Positions 10,685 to 21,832 of a stretch of DNA of 64,000 bases are shown here, piece by piece (position 1 is the first letter of the stretch; the number at the start of each line of letters is the position of its first letter). Made by a program: the position numbers and the translations under genes. The notes under the pieces were generated by a model. It was not told the DNA's origin, did not search any database, and was given only the letters and a program-made list of their open reading frames with translations. The DNA comes from Pelodera strongyloides (lineage: Eukaryota > Nematoda > Chromadorea > Rhabditida > Rhabditidae), in assembly GCA_036852015.1 (NCBI GenBank), contig JAANDG010000013.1, positions 186,001 to 250,000 on the forward strand. Direction: 5' to 3'.

Positions 10685-13600
10685 ATGTGCTCACACCGTG
10701 GAGCTGTATACGATTACTTCCTTGAAAGACATATCATATTGAAGGAGGAGTGGTTGGACGAGTGCCTGTCATTTTTGGAGAGTATTGGACTGCTTCAGAA
10801 TAGGGTGAGTGTAAATCACACAATCAGGCTATCATCATCGAATTTCATGCTTGATGATAGATGATATTTTGGCCTTATGCGCCTGCTGAAACGAGACCTC
10901 TAATATATAATAATATATATATAGTAATCGTTTATTGGTTAACCGCAATACAAGGATAGAATCTCGATCAAGGTGTTCCCTAAGACACTGATCTATTTGA
11001 TTATTTCAAGTTAATCCTTGCTTTTGCGCCTCAAGAAGATGACTTCGTTACATGTGTCTTAGTTTTCAGAATGCCCAGCAAGTGAGCAGTATTGTTTTCG
11101 AGCAGTGGCTACACAGTGACGTGAAGGAGTCATCCTATCCCACAATAGAACACGCGGGTCTCGACGTAGAGTGCAAGAAGGCCAAGCTCGACTCTCCTCT
11201 GATATTACAGGTATGATGTTACGATGTTTCTAGTTCTGCTGCCTCGGTGTTCAGTTTCTCTGGGTTCAGCGCGAATCGGTAGTTCCTTTGCTGTCTGTTG
11301 TTTGTTTGTTAATAGTTTATGTCATTTTAAACTATACATCACGTCACGAGCCGGTTTTAGTCTATTAGTTGACAAAGTTATATGCCTTGACAAAGTTGTA
11401 ATTTGGAACTGTGGGGTTTCCAAGTACCCCAAAAATTCGGTGTGATTCTGTCAATACTACCGTATTTCTACATGAAACCTGCATATATATTATGAAAATT
11501 AAAAAAATATTCTCGTTTGGTACCAATATACCGTAAATTTTCACCGTACTCATACTCGGAAACCCCATTATGAAATCATGAACTCATGAAGTTATGGATT
11601 CAGATCACAAGTGTGTTGGACGTGGGTTCCTCGATGCACTCGCAATTCACAAAACTCACCAAAGAGTTTGTGGATAATTCGGGATTTGAGGCGCTTCCCG
11701 AGAAAGACGATGGGAATAGCTTTCACCAGGTCTGTGGACTTGTTTGCAGGAGTTTGAGTTGTTTGTACCGTTAAACAGTATTTTCTCTCCACTCATTGCT
11801 CGTCGCGCTTTCTTCGCGCAGTTCGGCCTAGCAATTTCATTCCGCGAAAAGGTGATTTCGTTGTTTATTTCGCTATTCAAGAGATTAGGATTACTGTCGT
11901 TATTATACCAAACCAAAGGCACCAGTTAGGACGTTTTGTCTCTCTACCCTGAAACATCGTGGTTATTACCGTAGTTTTTCGTTGTGATTTTTACGAGTTG
12001 TCGTTCTTGCCTGTTGATAATACCGATTTACTGTTATAAATTCTCAAATGTAACCTCCTAGCAAATTAGTTGAACGTAGAACATCGTGTGGCTGGTGACT
12101 TTAACCAATAATAATCGCATTGGCATCTATGTAGTACTTGTGTTGTTTGTGTCGGTAATTTCCTGTAAGATGTGATGGCACTGCGTATTTGGAGCCCTTT
12201 TTGGGTCTTACCATAATTACCATTGTCATTAATATTTTCAGGTTTCAAAACGGTGCCTATTACTAGAAGCGACGGACGGCGCCACATCGGTAAAATTATT
12301 CGAATATAGGAAAATCAACTCACTATCGCTTTTGACGGCGCCTGGAGCAAAAGTACGTGATCTTGGAGTCTTGAACTATTTAGTCTTGAACTATCAACTA
12401 TCTTATCGTTGAATAGAGTGTGCGTAGGAGGCGTCAGTAAAAATGCCTGTTCGCTTGTTGGTACAGAATGTTTCACCTCTAAACGGCGACATAGAAAATA
12501 AATCCCTGGTAAGTTAGCTTATATTTTTGGTTTACTAGGGATCTTGACTTTTTGCGGCGTGTGAGAGACTGGGAGAAAGCCTGACCCACTGGCCCTGTAT
12601 CCAATGTTATACTTTTGCTATGTTTACGGAAATATACCCTATTTTTTCATATCATTTGCCCAAATTTTGTGTGTTTTGTGAGAAATATTACAAAAAGGGG
12701 GATTTAGATGAGCATTTGAATTGTGAATATTTAGGTTCTGATCCTACCAACCACAATATGTCGACGTGGGGTTCTGCTCCTTGTCCCGCAACTAATTCAG
12801 TTGATAGGAGGGGATTCCGATTCTCCCATTTGTAGACGAGGACGTCCAGTAGAAGTGATGGCGGATAGATTGGGTATTCATCCACCGAAATCACTTTCCA
12901 GGTACTGTAGTTTTTGGTCGAATCGGCATCAGCGTCGTTTATAGCGTTAACATACTAAATGAATCAACCTATGTAGATTGTGATATTAGGTAAGAAGTGG
13001 GTGGCCTTACAGTTTCTATACAGGACTAGAGTAGTACATAGTCGCTATAGGAACGTGACGTCACTTACAGTAGGATATTTTAGTGTCATCATATACATTT
13101 CTATATTGAATCGTGCCCCGTGCGAAGTCGCACCTAAGTATAATGCTTATCATGTTCCACCCGTTCGTATTATGATTGTTCATTTCAGTCTCTCTGACCG
13201 CACACAAAAGTCACCATTGAGGGACAAAACAAGTGAACAGAATATGTGTCGGAGGGAGGAGCCGTCAGCGCATCGGATTCAGGCTTCCTCAATGGAAACG
13301 AGGTTTGTTTAATTACTTTATTTTTTTTCGTGCCTCGTATCTAGGTTTACTTTTTCTCCTTAGCCTTGCACGACATAAACTTTAGGTAGATTAGCAGATT
13401 TGGTAAGATCGCAAGGTTGTCGTAGAGGGATGTATCGATGATACATTCATATTCGCGCGTATGTGCACTGTGCATGCTTACTGTAGCCGCCGAGGGTGGG
13501 CGAAGTCTGAACCAATCCGGAGGTTGTTGGGGCGTGCTTTACGCATACCTTCATTTCACTTTCACTATCCTTCTAACACCCGATTGCAATAATATCTGCT

Positions 13601-16600
13601 CTGATCATCATCATGTAAATATTTATTTAGTCGTCTACTGTCGACTTCCAGTGCGGCTCGGTCGATATATTCCAATGACAATTCAGTGGGAGATGATTGT
13701 TTTGATGAGATGGATGTGGACTCGGAGATGCCTACAGAAGAGCAGGGTTTGTAGTTTTTTTTTGCATGTTGTGTGCTGGTGTATGTACACAAAGGGTTAT
13801 ATTTGCTACAGTAAGCAAGGCATAGTCCAACTTTTCTTTGAGTATGTCGATTTCTTAAGTGGTAAGTAGAAGTTACGTACTTTGTTTCTCTTCGTCTGTT
13901 TTTAATGCACTTATGGTGGTATCGGTATGCTGGATTTAATTATGGTTTGAAATTGGAATTGGATGGATTATGAACTCATGGGATTTGTTGATCTATGTGG
14001 GTACTGGGTAGGGTGTAGGACCACAAACACTGTTGAAGTTGAATGATTCTTAGTTTTCAATTGATTAATATTTAAATTTAGAAGTGTTTGACACCGAAGT
14101 TGATGATAACACAAACGAGGACCTATTTGAAACAGTTCCCAGTTCTCCTCATCGAACACGGTTGGTTTTTTACGTATGTCGTTGAATATGTCTTTTACGT
14201 CGTTTTACCAAATTTTGATTTTGTGCAGGAAGAATACTTTGTATAAGGCTCAGCATACAGTGCTACATGTAGCATTGTAATGCCTTTACTCGGTTTATTA
14301 TTGATGATTAAGTCCATTTTCCATTCTTGTTCCGATTTATGTCTCTTTTTTTCAGGGGCGAACGTGTCTCGTTAGACGATAGGCGGCCCAAAGCGAATAT
14401 CGTCGTACCACAAGCGAGGGTATGCACTGTGTTAATTAGTTCTTTAGCGACTTGTTTACGTACTTTGAGATAGATTATGTGTGATTTAGTTTATCGACGA
14501 TTGGAATCAAAAACCCAGAGCAGGCCGGACCGTGTATTTCAGGCACCCGCGCGGAGTTCAGATCTCTTGTGAAGACGGGTCTAACCTTAATCTTAACCTA
14601 TTGACAATTAACATGAGCTAATTTCGTTTCAGTTATCGTCTTCTGTGAATCCCATTGGATCCCATCGACCATCCACTTATGTGTTACCAGAACCTGTGCA
14701 AACGTCGATAGTAGTGATGAATCGAAGTAACCGAGGATCGCCTCCACCTAAGAAACATCGACAAAGCATTCTGCGTCACAAGGTGTGTAACATACATTTT
14801 ATTTGTAATTTGTATCGTTAGGATTCCACAGATCAAAAGTGCATTGCATCCTAGGGGGTGGTACTTAAGTAAAGGTGTAAAAATTGGTAGCTCTGTACCT
14901 CTCACGTAGATGAAGCTGAATCGGTTCTCCAAGTCGATTCGTCACAACTGGTGGAACAAACAGTTCGGAATTAGGCGTTAATTAAACCGTTGCTTTCAGG
15001 TCAAGCAGGAGACTATTGAAATAATTGACCTGGATGATGACTCGTTTGAGCCGACACCGCTACTGAATTCACTAGGCGACGCTCTTCAGGTGATTCCTTT
15101 GTTGCTTTAACTGAGTTTTTTTTTGCTGACCTGAGTGTTCTGTGATCTTGCTGATCCGACGTGAATTGTATTGAAAACAGGTGTTTTCCACGACGATCGA
15201 AATGTATACGATTGTGTTCAACAGTATGTTACTGTAGACTATTTAGCGTGCCGAGAAAAAGGCACAGGAGCGCTCGTTTAACAATTCTACTAAGCGAGGA
15301 TCCATCGAAACTATAGAGAAACAATATACTCAATGCACTCCGTCAACTTCTAGTGGAATCACGGTAGGTCACTTTTTGTAACTCATCGATATGTTCAAAG
15401 GCCGTATTCACCAACACGCAGGGAGCCCTCCCTCGCCTCCCCAGGGAGGGGGATTAGGGAGCTAAAGAGTGCGAGAGCCGAGTGCAGAGGAGATTCAGAG
15501 CGCTCTTGAGCCTAGGGAGGGCTCCCTGTGTTGTATGTTGGTGAATACGGCCTCAGTGTCAGTCTCGGGTTAATTTCTAGGAGGCTGCTTTAGACGTCGA
15601 ACAATTTGTTATCCTCTTCCTCTTCGGAACAAGTCCAAAGCATTGCCATTGAACACTGTATTCAACTACTCTTGAATAAAGGACACGCTTAGCGTAATTT
15701 ACTTATTTTCTTTGTTTTGAGACAGTATGTAGGGTTTTTGGGTTGACTTGGAGATCTTCGTTCGGAAACTGCATGCTTACTAATTATGTACTATATAGGC
15801 GAACCCTGTAGCGACCGATGATCCCCTTGTTGTACGCTACCGTAACCTGAGAATCATACGCCTCACCGATGCTACGAGGCAAATGCGATTCGCAGTTGGC
15901 AGCTCGAGAAAGTGTATACAGGTTGGTGAGTTTTACGATACAGTATTAAACCGAAATAATGGCCGGGTTTTGAACCGCACCGAGCACACCAGTATTCTTA
16001 TCCAGTTTATGCAAATGAACATAAATTAGAATAAAAAATCGAGCTAAATTCGAGCAAATTAGCATAAATACGTTAGAAATCAGCTGTGCACGATGCGTTT
16101 CAAAAACCGGCCGGTATTTCGCTTAGCCTAATGGACAGTTTGTCTTTGAACCAGCACTGCGTATTCTCTTTAGAAGCAGAGAATTTTTCCAATTCAATCG
16201 CTGATTTATGGTTATCCCATGATTCTAAGCCCTGAGCCATTGTAAGGCTCAGATAGGGTTACTGTACATTGTACCGTACACTGGACGATGACGATCAATG
16301 ATTATGTATGTTTTGTAAATTTGACTGAAAGTATCTGACTTACAGTGCTTCGTGGAAGATGTTTGTGAACCGTTGCGAATACTGGACGAAATGTGGACAA
16401 TGAAAGTTACGTTACGGGTGAGTGACTTTATCGATTCCCTTGCTATTGATATATTTATGAATCGGTAAACTTTACATTTTAACTTTATTACTTTGCAAGC
16501 TGGCTGTATTCTTAGTCGAATGAATAACAGAATTCTTCTCATTCTTTGTACGCTGTAATTCTTCTCATTTAAAGTACTGAACGATAATAATCATAAAATA

Positions 16601-17263
16601 CTTCGTTATTTAAAGAAAAACACCTAGTTTAGGATGAAAGTTGGACGGCAGACGATGGTTTAGCGTCATTTATTGATACGCACGTGCTGACACAGTTAAT
16701 CGGACTATCACCACAAGAAGCTATGGTATGTTTTGTAAGCTGAAGTCGTATAAAAGACGGTATTGAAATGAAATAACTCTGCATTGTAATATTTTGCCTT
16801 TCCAAAGTTTTCGCCCAAATTTTCCAGACGATACGAAATTCCGAAGACTTAGAAAGGCGGAAGGAGGGCTCAGCTAAGTTGGCTTCTGTAGAAGCCGCAT
16901 TAGAACGACTCGATCTAATTATGCAGGTAAGCAATTTTACCGAGCTACTGAGTTGAGAGGTTAGCTCTCCTGACGGTGGTCAGTATACTCCATGCTTCCC
17001 GATAAGTTAAAAATGTCCGTGATTTGTAGATAGTATGGTATTCGCAGAAAAGTGAATCGATCTTCGATATTGAGGCGCGACCAAAAAAGGCTGCGGGGGC
17101 GGTACCGTATCTAGCCAATGAGCGCGTAACCTATCATTTACTAGAAATACGAAATAAACTATTATCATTTGCGTTTCAGGTGGAATTTTTCTCCCGAAAT
17201 GTGGCCACGCCCGTTATACGAAGCATTCAAACACTTGACCAGAAGCTGAACGAATTCGATTGA
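10685..17263 (+). CDS. RMI1: RMI1-type RecQ-mediated genome instability protein
   Basis: Scaffold of the BLM-TOP3-RMI complex that dissolves double Holliday junctions; nuclear (C. elegans relatives are RMH-1/RMH-2). About 606 residues. Exons: 10685-10804, 11070-11210, 11604-11729, 12242-12352, 12467-12508, 12801-12901, 13189-13302, 13652-13746, 14082-14160, 14356-14419, 14633-14782, 15000-15089, 15247-15363, 15799-15921, 16346-16417, 16633-16725, 16828-16926, 17180-17263. The N-terminal helical part (EEWLDECLSF, SIVFEQWLHSDV) and OB-fold (LILQITSVLDVGSS, RCLLLEATDGATSVKLFEY) follow the family order. The usual 'vLGGev' strand appears as LIGGDSDSP. The middle is long, acidic and Ser-rich (DDCFDEMDVDSEMPTEE, EIIDLDDDSFE) and looks disordered. 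The end (VVRYRNLRIIRLTD to TIRSIQTLDQKL-like helices) suits the C-terminal OB region. All 18 exons are in phase. Convergent with MALSU1, with 274 bp between stops. Confidence 0.85.
11405..11575. repeat. Inverted-repeat element in RMI1 intron
   Basis: GGGGTTTCCAAGTACCCCAA at the left and GGAAACCCCATTATGAA at the right form imperfect arms. A related half is at about 26015-26070 (GGGATTTCCAAGTAGCCC, then the shared ATTCTGTCAATACTA). Confidence 0.55.
14505..14610 (+). mobile_element. SINE-2-like fragment in RMI1 intron
   Basis: CCAGAGCAGGCCGGACCGTG through GACGGGTCTAACCTTAATC is the reverse complement of 44590-44700. It lacks the tRNA-like head seen in the copy at 44590-44880. Confidence 0.7.
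15400..15555. mobile_element. Palindromic MITE, family 3 (GGCCGTATTCACCAAC), copy 1
   Basis: Arms GGCCGTATTCACCAACA and TGTTGGTGAATACGGCC, each followed inward by AGGGAGCCCTCCCT-type sequence. Diverged copies with the same plan occur at 30811-30963 and about 35366-35514. It sits in an RMI1 intron. Confidence 0.8.
15945..16126. mobile_element. Palindromic MITE, family 1, copy 2 (RMI1 intron)
   Basis: Same central ATGCAAATGAACATAAAT and CATAAATACG blocks and CCGGCCGGTATTTCGCTTA end as the copy at 260-441; the left arm is more diverged. Confidence 0.75.
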
Positions 17264-17537
17264 TATCTCAAACCCCAGCAGTGATACGAACATGTAAATA
17301 TTAAAAAGAAGATAAAGATTTACAACTTTTATTTCGTTTAATTGCAAAATAACAAATTTGAATAACAACAGCGACACTTAGCTAAAGACGAAACATAATC
17401 GCTTAACAAATACATAGCATATGATATCGAAACTGCCGATTCTGCAAACATACTCGTACCAATAAAAGAATAACAAACAAAACTGAAAGGAGCCAGAAAT
17501 TCAGAAGTAGAACCAAGTATCGTTTTTTTGTAATAAA
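17264..17537. other. Short convergent gap between RMI1 and MALSU1
   Basis: AT-rich 3'-flanking DNA shared by two convergent genes. Nothing else is seen; the two 3' untranslated regions probably meet or overlap here. Confidence 0.5.
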
Positions 17538-18947
17538 TTAATCTGAGGGCGGTAGGAGATTAGCGTCATCGAGGAAACTGTCAAACATTTCATTTTCTTC
17601 ACCACCGCTCCACAGTGCCTCTAGATCGAAGCGACGACGTGAGATCTCGTCCATAACATGAACCTATAAATGTACAAGAACTATTTCATGCTACGGTATT
17701 ACATTCGAATGACTATGTTCTATAACATGAAGATATAAATGTACAAATACTGTGGCACACAAGCTGTACAGTATACTATTGATTTAATTCTTGCATAATA
17801 TTTTTAAGCGGTACAGTATACTATAGATTTAATCCTTGAATGTTATTTTTTCGGTTCATCTACACAGTTGTAAGAAGGTGCTGGTCGAATAATTACGTGA
17901 CAAGCTACAATCAATAACTTAGAGCATTATCGTCAATTAAATTATTCAATCATTGCGAGAATGAAACAGAAACTACATGTTAAGTTACCTGTATATTTCC
18001 AAATTCAACGGTGAACCATCCAGCAGAGTTGTCGGTTTGCCTTCGAGACATTGGTGCGTTGCCGAGGGTCACCTTCGCACATCTAAACACGATATTGATG
18101 TAACGATTATGATTATGCAAATACGAATCTATCTGTGAAGTGAATATGTTGCTGCTGTACGGTATGGAAACAAAAGCGAGACCCATGCGGCAAGCTTGCA
18201 CTTGAAAGAAATACATACTAGACCATTTTTCTAATAGACGCAGAAAATTCCAAGAAACTACACCTACTTTCTAAGCTTCTCAGCCAGCGCTTTTCCATGC
18301 CGAGCGTTGAACGGTGAACAAATTACCATGTTCTCTGTTGTAGCTCCTCTGACACCGGCAAGGTCCAAAACCTGAAGGTTACAATAGTCAGTGAGAAGCC
18401 CGAAATTCGAAAGCAGAAACGTCAAAATGACACCTCTACCCAACCTACATACAAAGTAGTTAGTAACTAAAAAAGTACCACGATGTCCCTGGCTCGCTCA
18501 TCCTCTAGTAGGCGCACAGTGTCTGGCAATGATTCGAGCCTAAATAAGGTTTGTAATAATTATCCTTATTATTCTGGCTATAAATTCACGCACGAACCAC
18601 ATACAGATTTGCTTTGACGGTCAAATTGACAAATTAACCATCGCCGAAAGCTGTTTTACGAAACTCCTACTTGTGTTCTGCGTCGTATTTCTCTTTTGAT
18701 TTTGGGACAATGGCCACTGATGAGACGTGGTCGTCTTCACTGTCATCTTCATAGTACTCTTCAATATACTGGGAAAAGTAATCCTGCATTTGTTTGATGT
18801 GAACTGCGTGTTCACCTTCTATTTTGGAGGCGGAGACTGAAAATACTTTGCTGGAACATGTACAAGAACACCATACATAAAAAAAGTGAGCTTACCATGT
18901 CTTATCCTACCTATATATTGAAGTTGGTACGAAAAGAAAAATAACAT
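17538..18947 (-). CDS. MALSU1: Mitochondrial ribosome silencing factor (RsfS/Iojap), MALSU1 type
   Basis: Predicted to bind the mitochondrial large ribosomal subunit and assist its assembly or block premature joining. About 200 residues. Exons in transcript order: 18947-18896, 18836-18671, 18539-18479, 18371-18268, 18082-17989, 17663-17538. The start MLFFFSYQLQYIGRIRH is a plausible mitochondrial presequence. An acidic linker (EEYYEDDSEDD) follows. The Iojap domain runs LPDTVRLLEDERARDIVVLD, then ENMVICSPFNARHGKALAEK, NSAGWFTVEFGNIQVHVMD and RRRFDLEALW; these match the family's D-Y-F-V-I/S-x-R-H and W-x-x-x-D-F-G-x-x-V-H signatures. Phases agree at all five introns. PPIL3 lies 420 bp upstream on the same strand, so the two could be an operon. 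A CTACAG acceptor sits about 18 bases upstream of the start. Confidence 0.88.
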
Positions 18948-18965
18948 AAGAAATAAGAAAAGTCA

Positions 18966-18975
18966 CTGTAGGTCG
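18966..18975 (-). promoter_or_regulatory. Candidate spliced-leader acceptor for MALSU1
   Basis: On the minus strand, TTTCGACCTACAG ends about 18 bases upstream of the start at 18947. As the downstream gene of a same-strand pair, MALSU1 would need such a site if the pair is an operon. Confidence 0.35.
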
Positions 18976-19365
18976 AAAGGTTCACGATGATGTAATGTAG
19001 CAAGCAATAAAACAAACATGAAGGCTTGACGGGTGTAGATAAAAGCGGCTTATGATCTCGGGGTTCTGCATTTAAACTGGAGTTTGTGGAAACTATATTT
19101 CTTCGTACTGATGTGATTAACGAACGTGACAACAATGGAGATCTGTGTGAATGAGCGTGTTGAAGATGAGTAATTCCAGCAGACAGCAATCTGAACAATG
19201 TGAATAGATGACGGGGGAAAACACGGTACAGCAAAAAAACATTGACCAAATGTGACAAGTGACAATGAGTATAGAAGTCGTTAATTCAGAATAAGATACG
19301 AGAGAGATGGGAGATCTTAAGCATCTTCCAACATGCTAAAAGCTAACCTGAAAGAAATAGGAATC
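18976..19365 (-). other. PPIL3 to MALSU1 gap
   Basis: A 115-residue minus-strand open frame (18911-19258) begins MSHLVNVFLLYRVFPR and could be mistaken for a longer mitochondrial leader. It ends in a stop exactly before MALSU1 exon 1's donor region and is in a different frame from MALSU1. No other gene is seen. Confidence 0.4.
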
Positions 19366-20911
19366 CTACTGCTGTTGATCAGCAATCGGATTTGCATGGA
19401 TAGTGACATCACGAATTCTCTGTTCGACCACGGGGCGGAATTTGGCGTCAACCTATAGACAAACAGTTTAGGCAATGTATGGTCACGGATAACGTAGTGC
19501 ACCCGTATCCGGTTACTTGACCATTCCTCAAATTCGCAGCAAATTTATGAAGAAAAGATATTGCTGGAGGCGAAAGTCAAAGTCACCTTCTGTGTTTCCA
19601 GCTCCTCCAATACGTCAAAACCGTCAATCACTCTGAAAATGTAATGTGTTATATAAGACACTTAAGCACATATGTACTCTGCACTTTTTAGAGCCACAAG
19701 ATACCCCAAAAAACGATCATTTCAAATTTTGCAACCTTGTTATATTGTTGTGTCAGTTCTTATCTCAAGTACGCTGCATGTGACCTCATAAACTATAGTT
19801 TGAAACTCGCAGAGTGGAGTGAGAGTGATATGTAAGGCTCAAAAATACCTTCCAAAAACGGTGTACTTGAGATCGAGATGAGGATGCTCCTTGTATGTGA
19901 TGAAGAACTGCGACTTATTTTTGTTTGGACCGTTATTGGCCATAGACAGGATACCACGCTGATTGTGCTGAAAATAAAATGATAAACAACAACAAAATGT
20001 ACTTCACCCATTCCTTCTTATACAAGGCAAAGGCTATGGGTATTCTAATCAGCCGATTACTATTACCCAATGGGGAGTGAGAAAATTATATGCAGATATA
20101 GAGTAGGCCTGTAGGATTGTGGTATAATATTCGGTGGTAACAATGTAACAAATTAACAAACACGATAACGGATAACATATAACAATCTTGAGGTTCTCCA
20201 AGTAGGGTATTGTGGATCTGTGTTCTTCAATTTGGCGCTTTCATACTTATTTCGTCGCATGATTCAGTCAGGTTCGTATTTTCGCAGGACGTGTGTGATT
20301 GACGATAACGAGGAAGAATGAAATCATAAGGGCGCGTTCGGGATCGATTTTCCGAAATCGTTCCAATGCTTGGAGAAAACAAAAAACACAGTAAGAATTA
20401 GCACGCAAACCATGCTAATTTGTTCTTCTCCATGCTAATTCATACTGTATTTTTTGTTTCCTCCAAGCATTAGAACGTTTCCAAAATGTCCATCCCGAAC
20501 GATGAATTTGCATGGTTTCCTTTCAGAAAATCAATCCCGAACGCGCCCTAAAATCACCTTGAGATCCTGATGGAACTCGTCTTCGAACGGTGTTCCCCAA
20601 ATACTCTCTCCGCCTTTTCCAGTATTCGTAGGATCACCAGTCTGGACCATAAACTCCCTTATATTCCTGGTAAAGACGTTGTCTTTGTAGTACCCAGAGG
20701 CGCAAAGGGCCAGGAAATTCTGCAAACGCGCTTTTAGTTTTCCAGAAATAAACGGAGAAGAAGCGAAAGTCGTCTATACGACTGATCGATGCAATAACCT
20801 TAAAACTCTCAGGAAAATATAAATCTAACGAACCTCACACGCTTTTGGACACTTATCACAGAAGAGTTCCAATTTTATATCGCCCAGTGTAGTATGCAAG
20901 GTCACAGACAT
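19366..20911 (-). CDS. PPIL3: Cyclophilin-type peptidyl-prolyl isomerase, PPIL3 type
   Basis: Single-domain cyclophilin of 163 residues, the usual PPIL3 size; the family is found in spliceosomes and its C. elegans relative is cyn-10. Exons in transcript order: 20911-20834, 20719-20558, 19967-19849, 19632-19587, 19452-19366. The start [20 protein letters not shown] is near-identical to the family. Then come [64 protein letters not shown] and DVTIHANP. The catalytic Arg is present in VFTRNIREF, but the preceding His of the usual FHR is Thr. The Trp of classical cyclophilins is replaced by His (HPHLD), as is normal in PPIL3. All phases agree. The start is the second of two ATGs; the first, six bases upstream, is out of frame. 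Confidence 0.95.
20332..20550. mobile_element. Palindromic MITE, family 4 (AGGGCGCGTTCGGGAT)
   Basis: Left arm AGGGCGCGTTCGGGATCGAT, right arm ATCAATCCCGAACGCGCCCT, with inner inverted blocks (CCAATGCTTGGAG / CTCCAAGCATT; ATGCTAATT). It lies in PPIL3 intron 2. A half-copy starts at 44419. Confidence 0.85.
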
Positions 20912-21832
20912 AACACCATGAAACTAAATGAACAACACAACTGTAATTCGGAAAGAATGTGAAGTACAGGCAACAAATAGAATATGTTTGTTCACTAGAA
21001 TGAAAAATTAAAGTAAAACATCAATTGAATACTTTATAATGAAAAGAACATGGAAGAGACCTATGACATGCGCCTGATTCGAAAAGAACCGCTAATTCGC
21101 ATGCATTTTCGCATTTTTGCTTTTATACTACCTAAAGAATTTCGTTGCGGAACCTACAAAATTCTAAAAATGCATTGGTGCGGTAACGGTGCATTAAACT
21201 TACTTTTTTTTTTCAATTTTTTGTTGTTGTCTAATCTTTTTTTAATTATTATTCATAAAGTTTACTTCTACACAGACGTTTTCACGCATTGCTTCAACAT
21301 CTAGCGTCCTGGTTGCTTAGAGCGCCTGGAATATGGACTTTCCGAAAGAAAAGAGACAAAATATCCGTTCGGTGGCCGTATTCACGAACACGTTGCAGCC
21401 TCCGAGTGGGAGGTTAGATACAGTGAGGATTCACGAAAGACAGCGAAACGTAGAGAAAATGCTCCCAATCGGGAGGGCTGCCATTGTTCGTGCATACCGC
21501 CACGAGATGACATCTCGATCTCCAACGAAGCGCAAAATACCGTAGGAGTTAGCCTGCATAAGTGCATAGCCTGCGCGCACCGATTTTTTCTAATTTCACA
21601 AAAATCTAATCCGTGAAGCTTCATTAGCTAGTCGTTTTCATACTCCATTCTGATAAACTTTGGTTAAGATCCACACACCACAAAGAACAAATTAGGTTGC
21701 CTTCATTTGCATCGACATTTCTGTTTTTTTTTTGGTGCGCCTTACCTATCGCAGTGTAATATTGTTCATTCCAGGTTTGTTGCTGTTTTCAAGAAACTAT
21801 TCGTGGACACTTCGGCCATTTTCTAATGTAAT
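20912..21832. other. Divergent intergenic region between PPIL3 and gene E
   Basis: Holds promoters for PPIL3 (minus) and gene E (plus). It contains a repeat at about 21369-21606 that recurs inverted inside the composite element at 29613-30098. An 84-residue open frame at 21050 has no support. Confidence 0.5.
21369..21606. repeat. Dispersed element, inverted relative to 29820-30028
   Basis: GCAGCCTCCGAGTGGGAGG, GCTCCCAATCGGGAGGGCTG and CGCCACGAGATGACATCTC are all found, reverse-complemented and in reverse order, at about 29880-30027. Homology continues through GTAGGAGTTAGCCTGCATA. The outer poly-G inverted repeats present at 29.6-30.1 kb are absent here. Confidence 0.8.

Noticed and set aside
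18911..19258. 115-residue minus-strand frame as a longer N-terminus for MALSU1
   Set aside because: Its frame does not match exon 2 of MALSU1 and it ends in a stop; the short MLFFFSYQ start gives exact phase.
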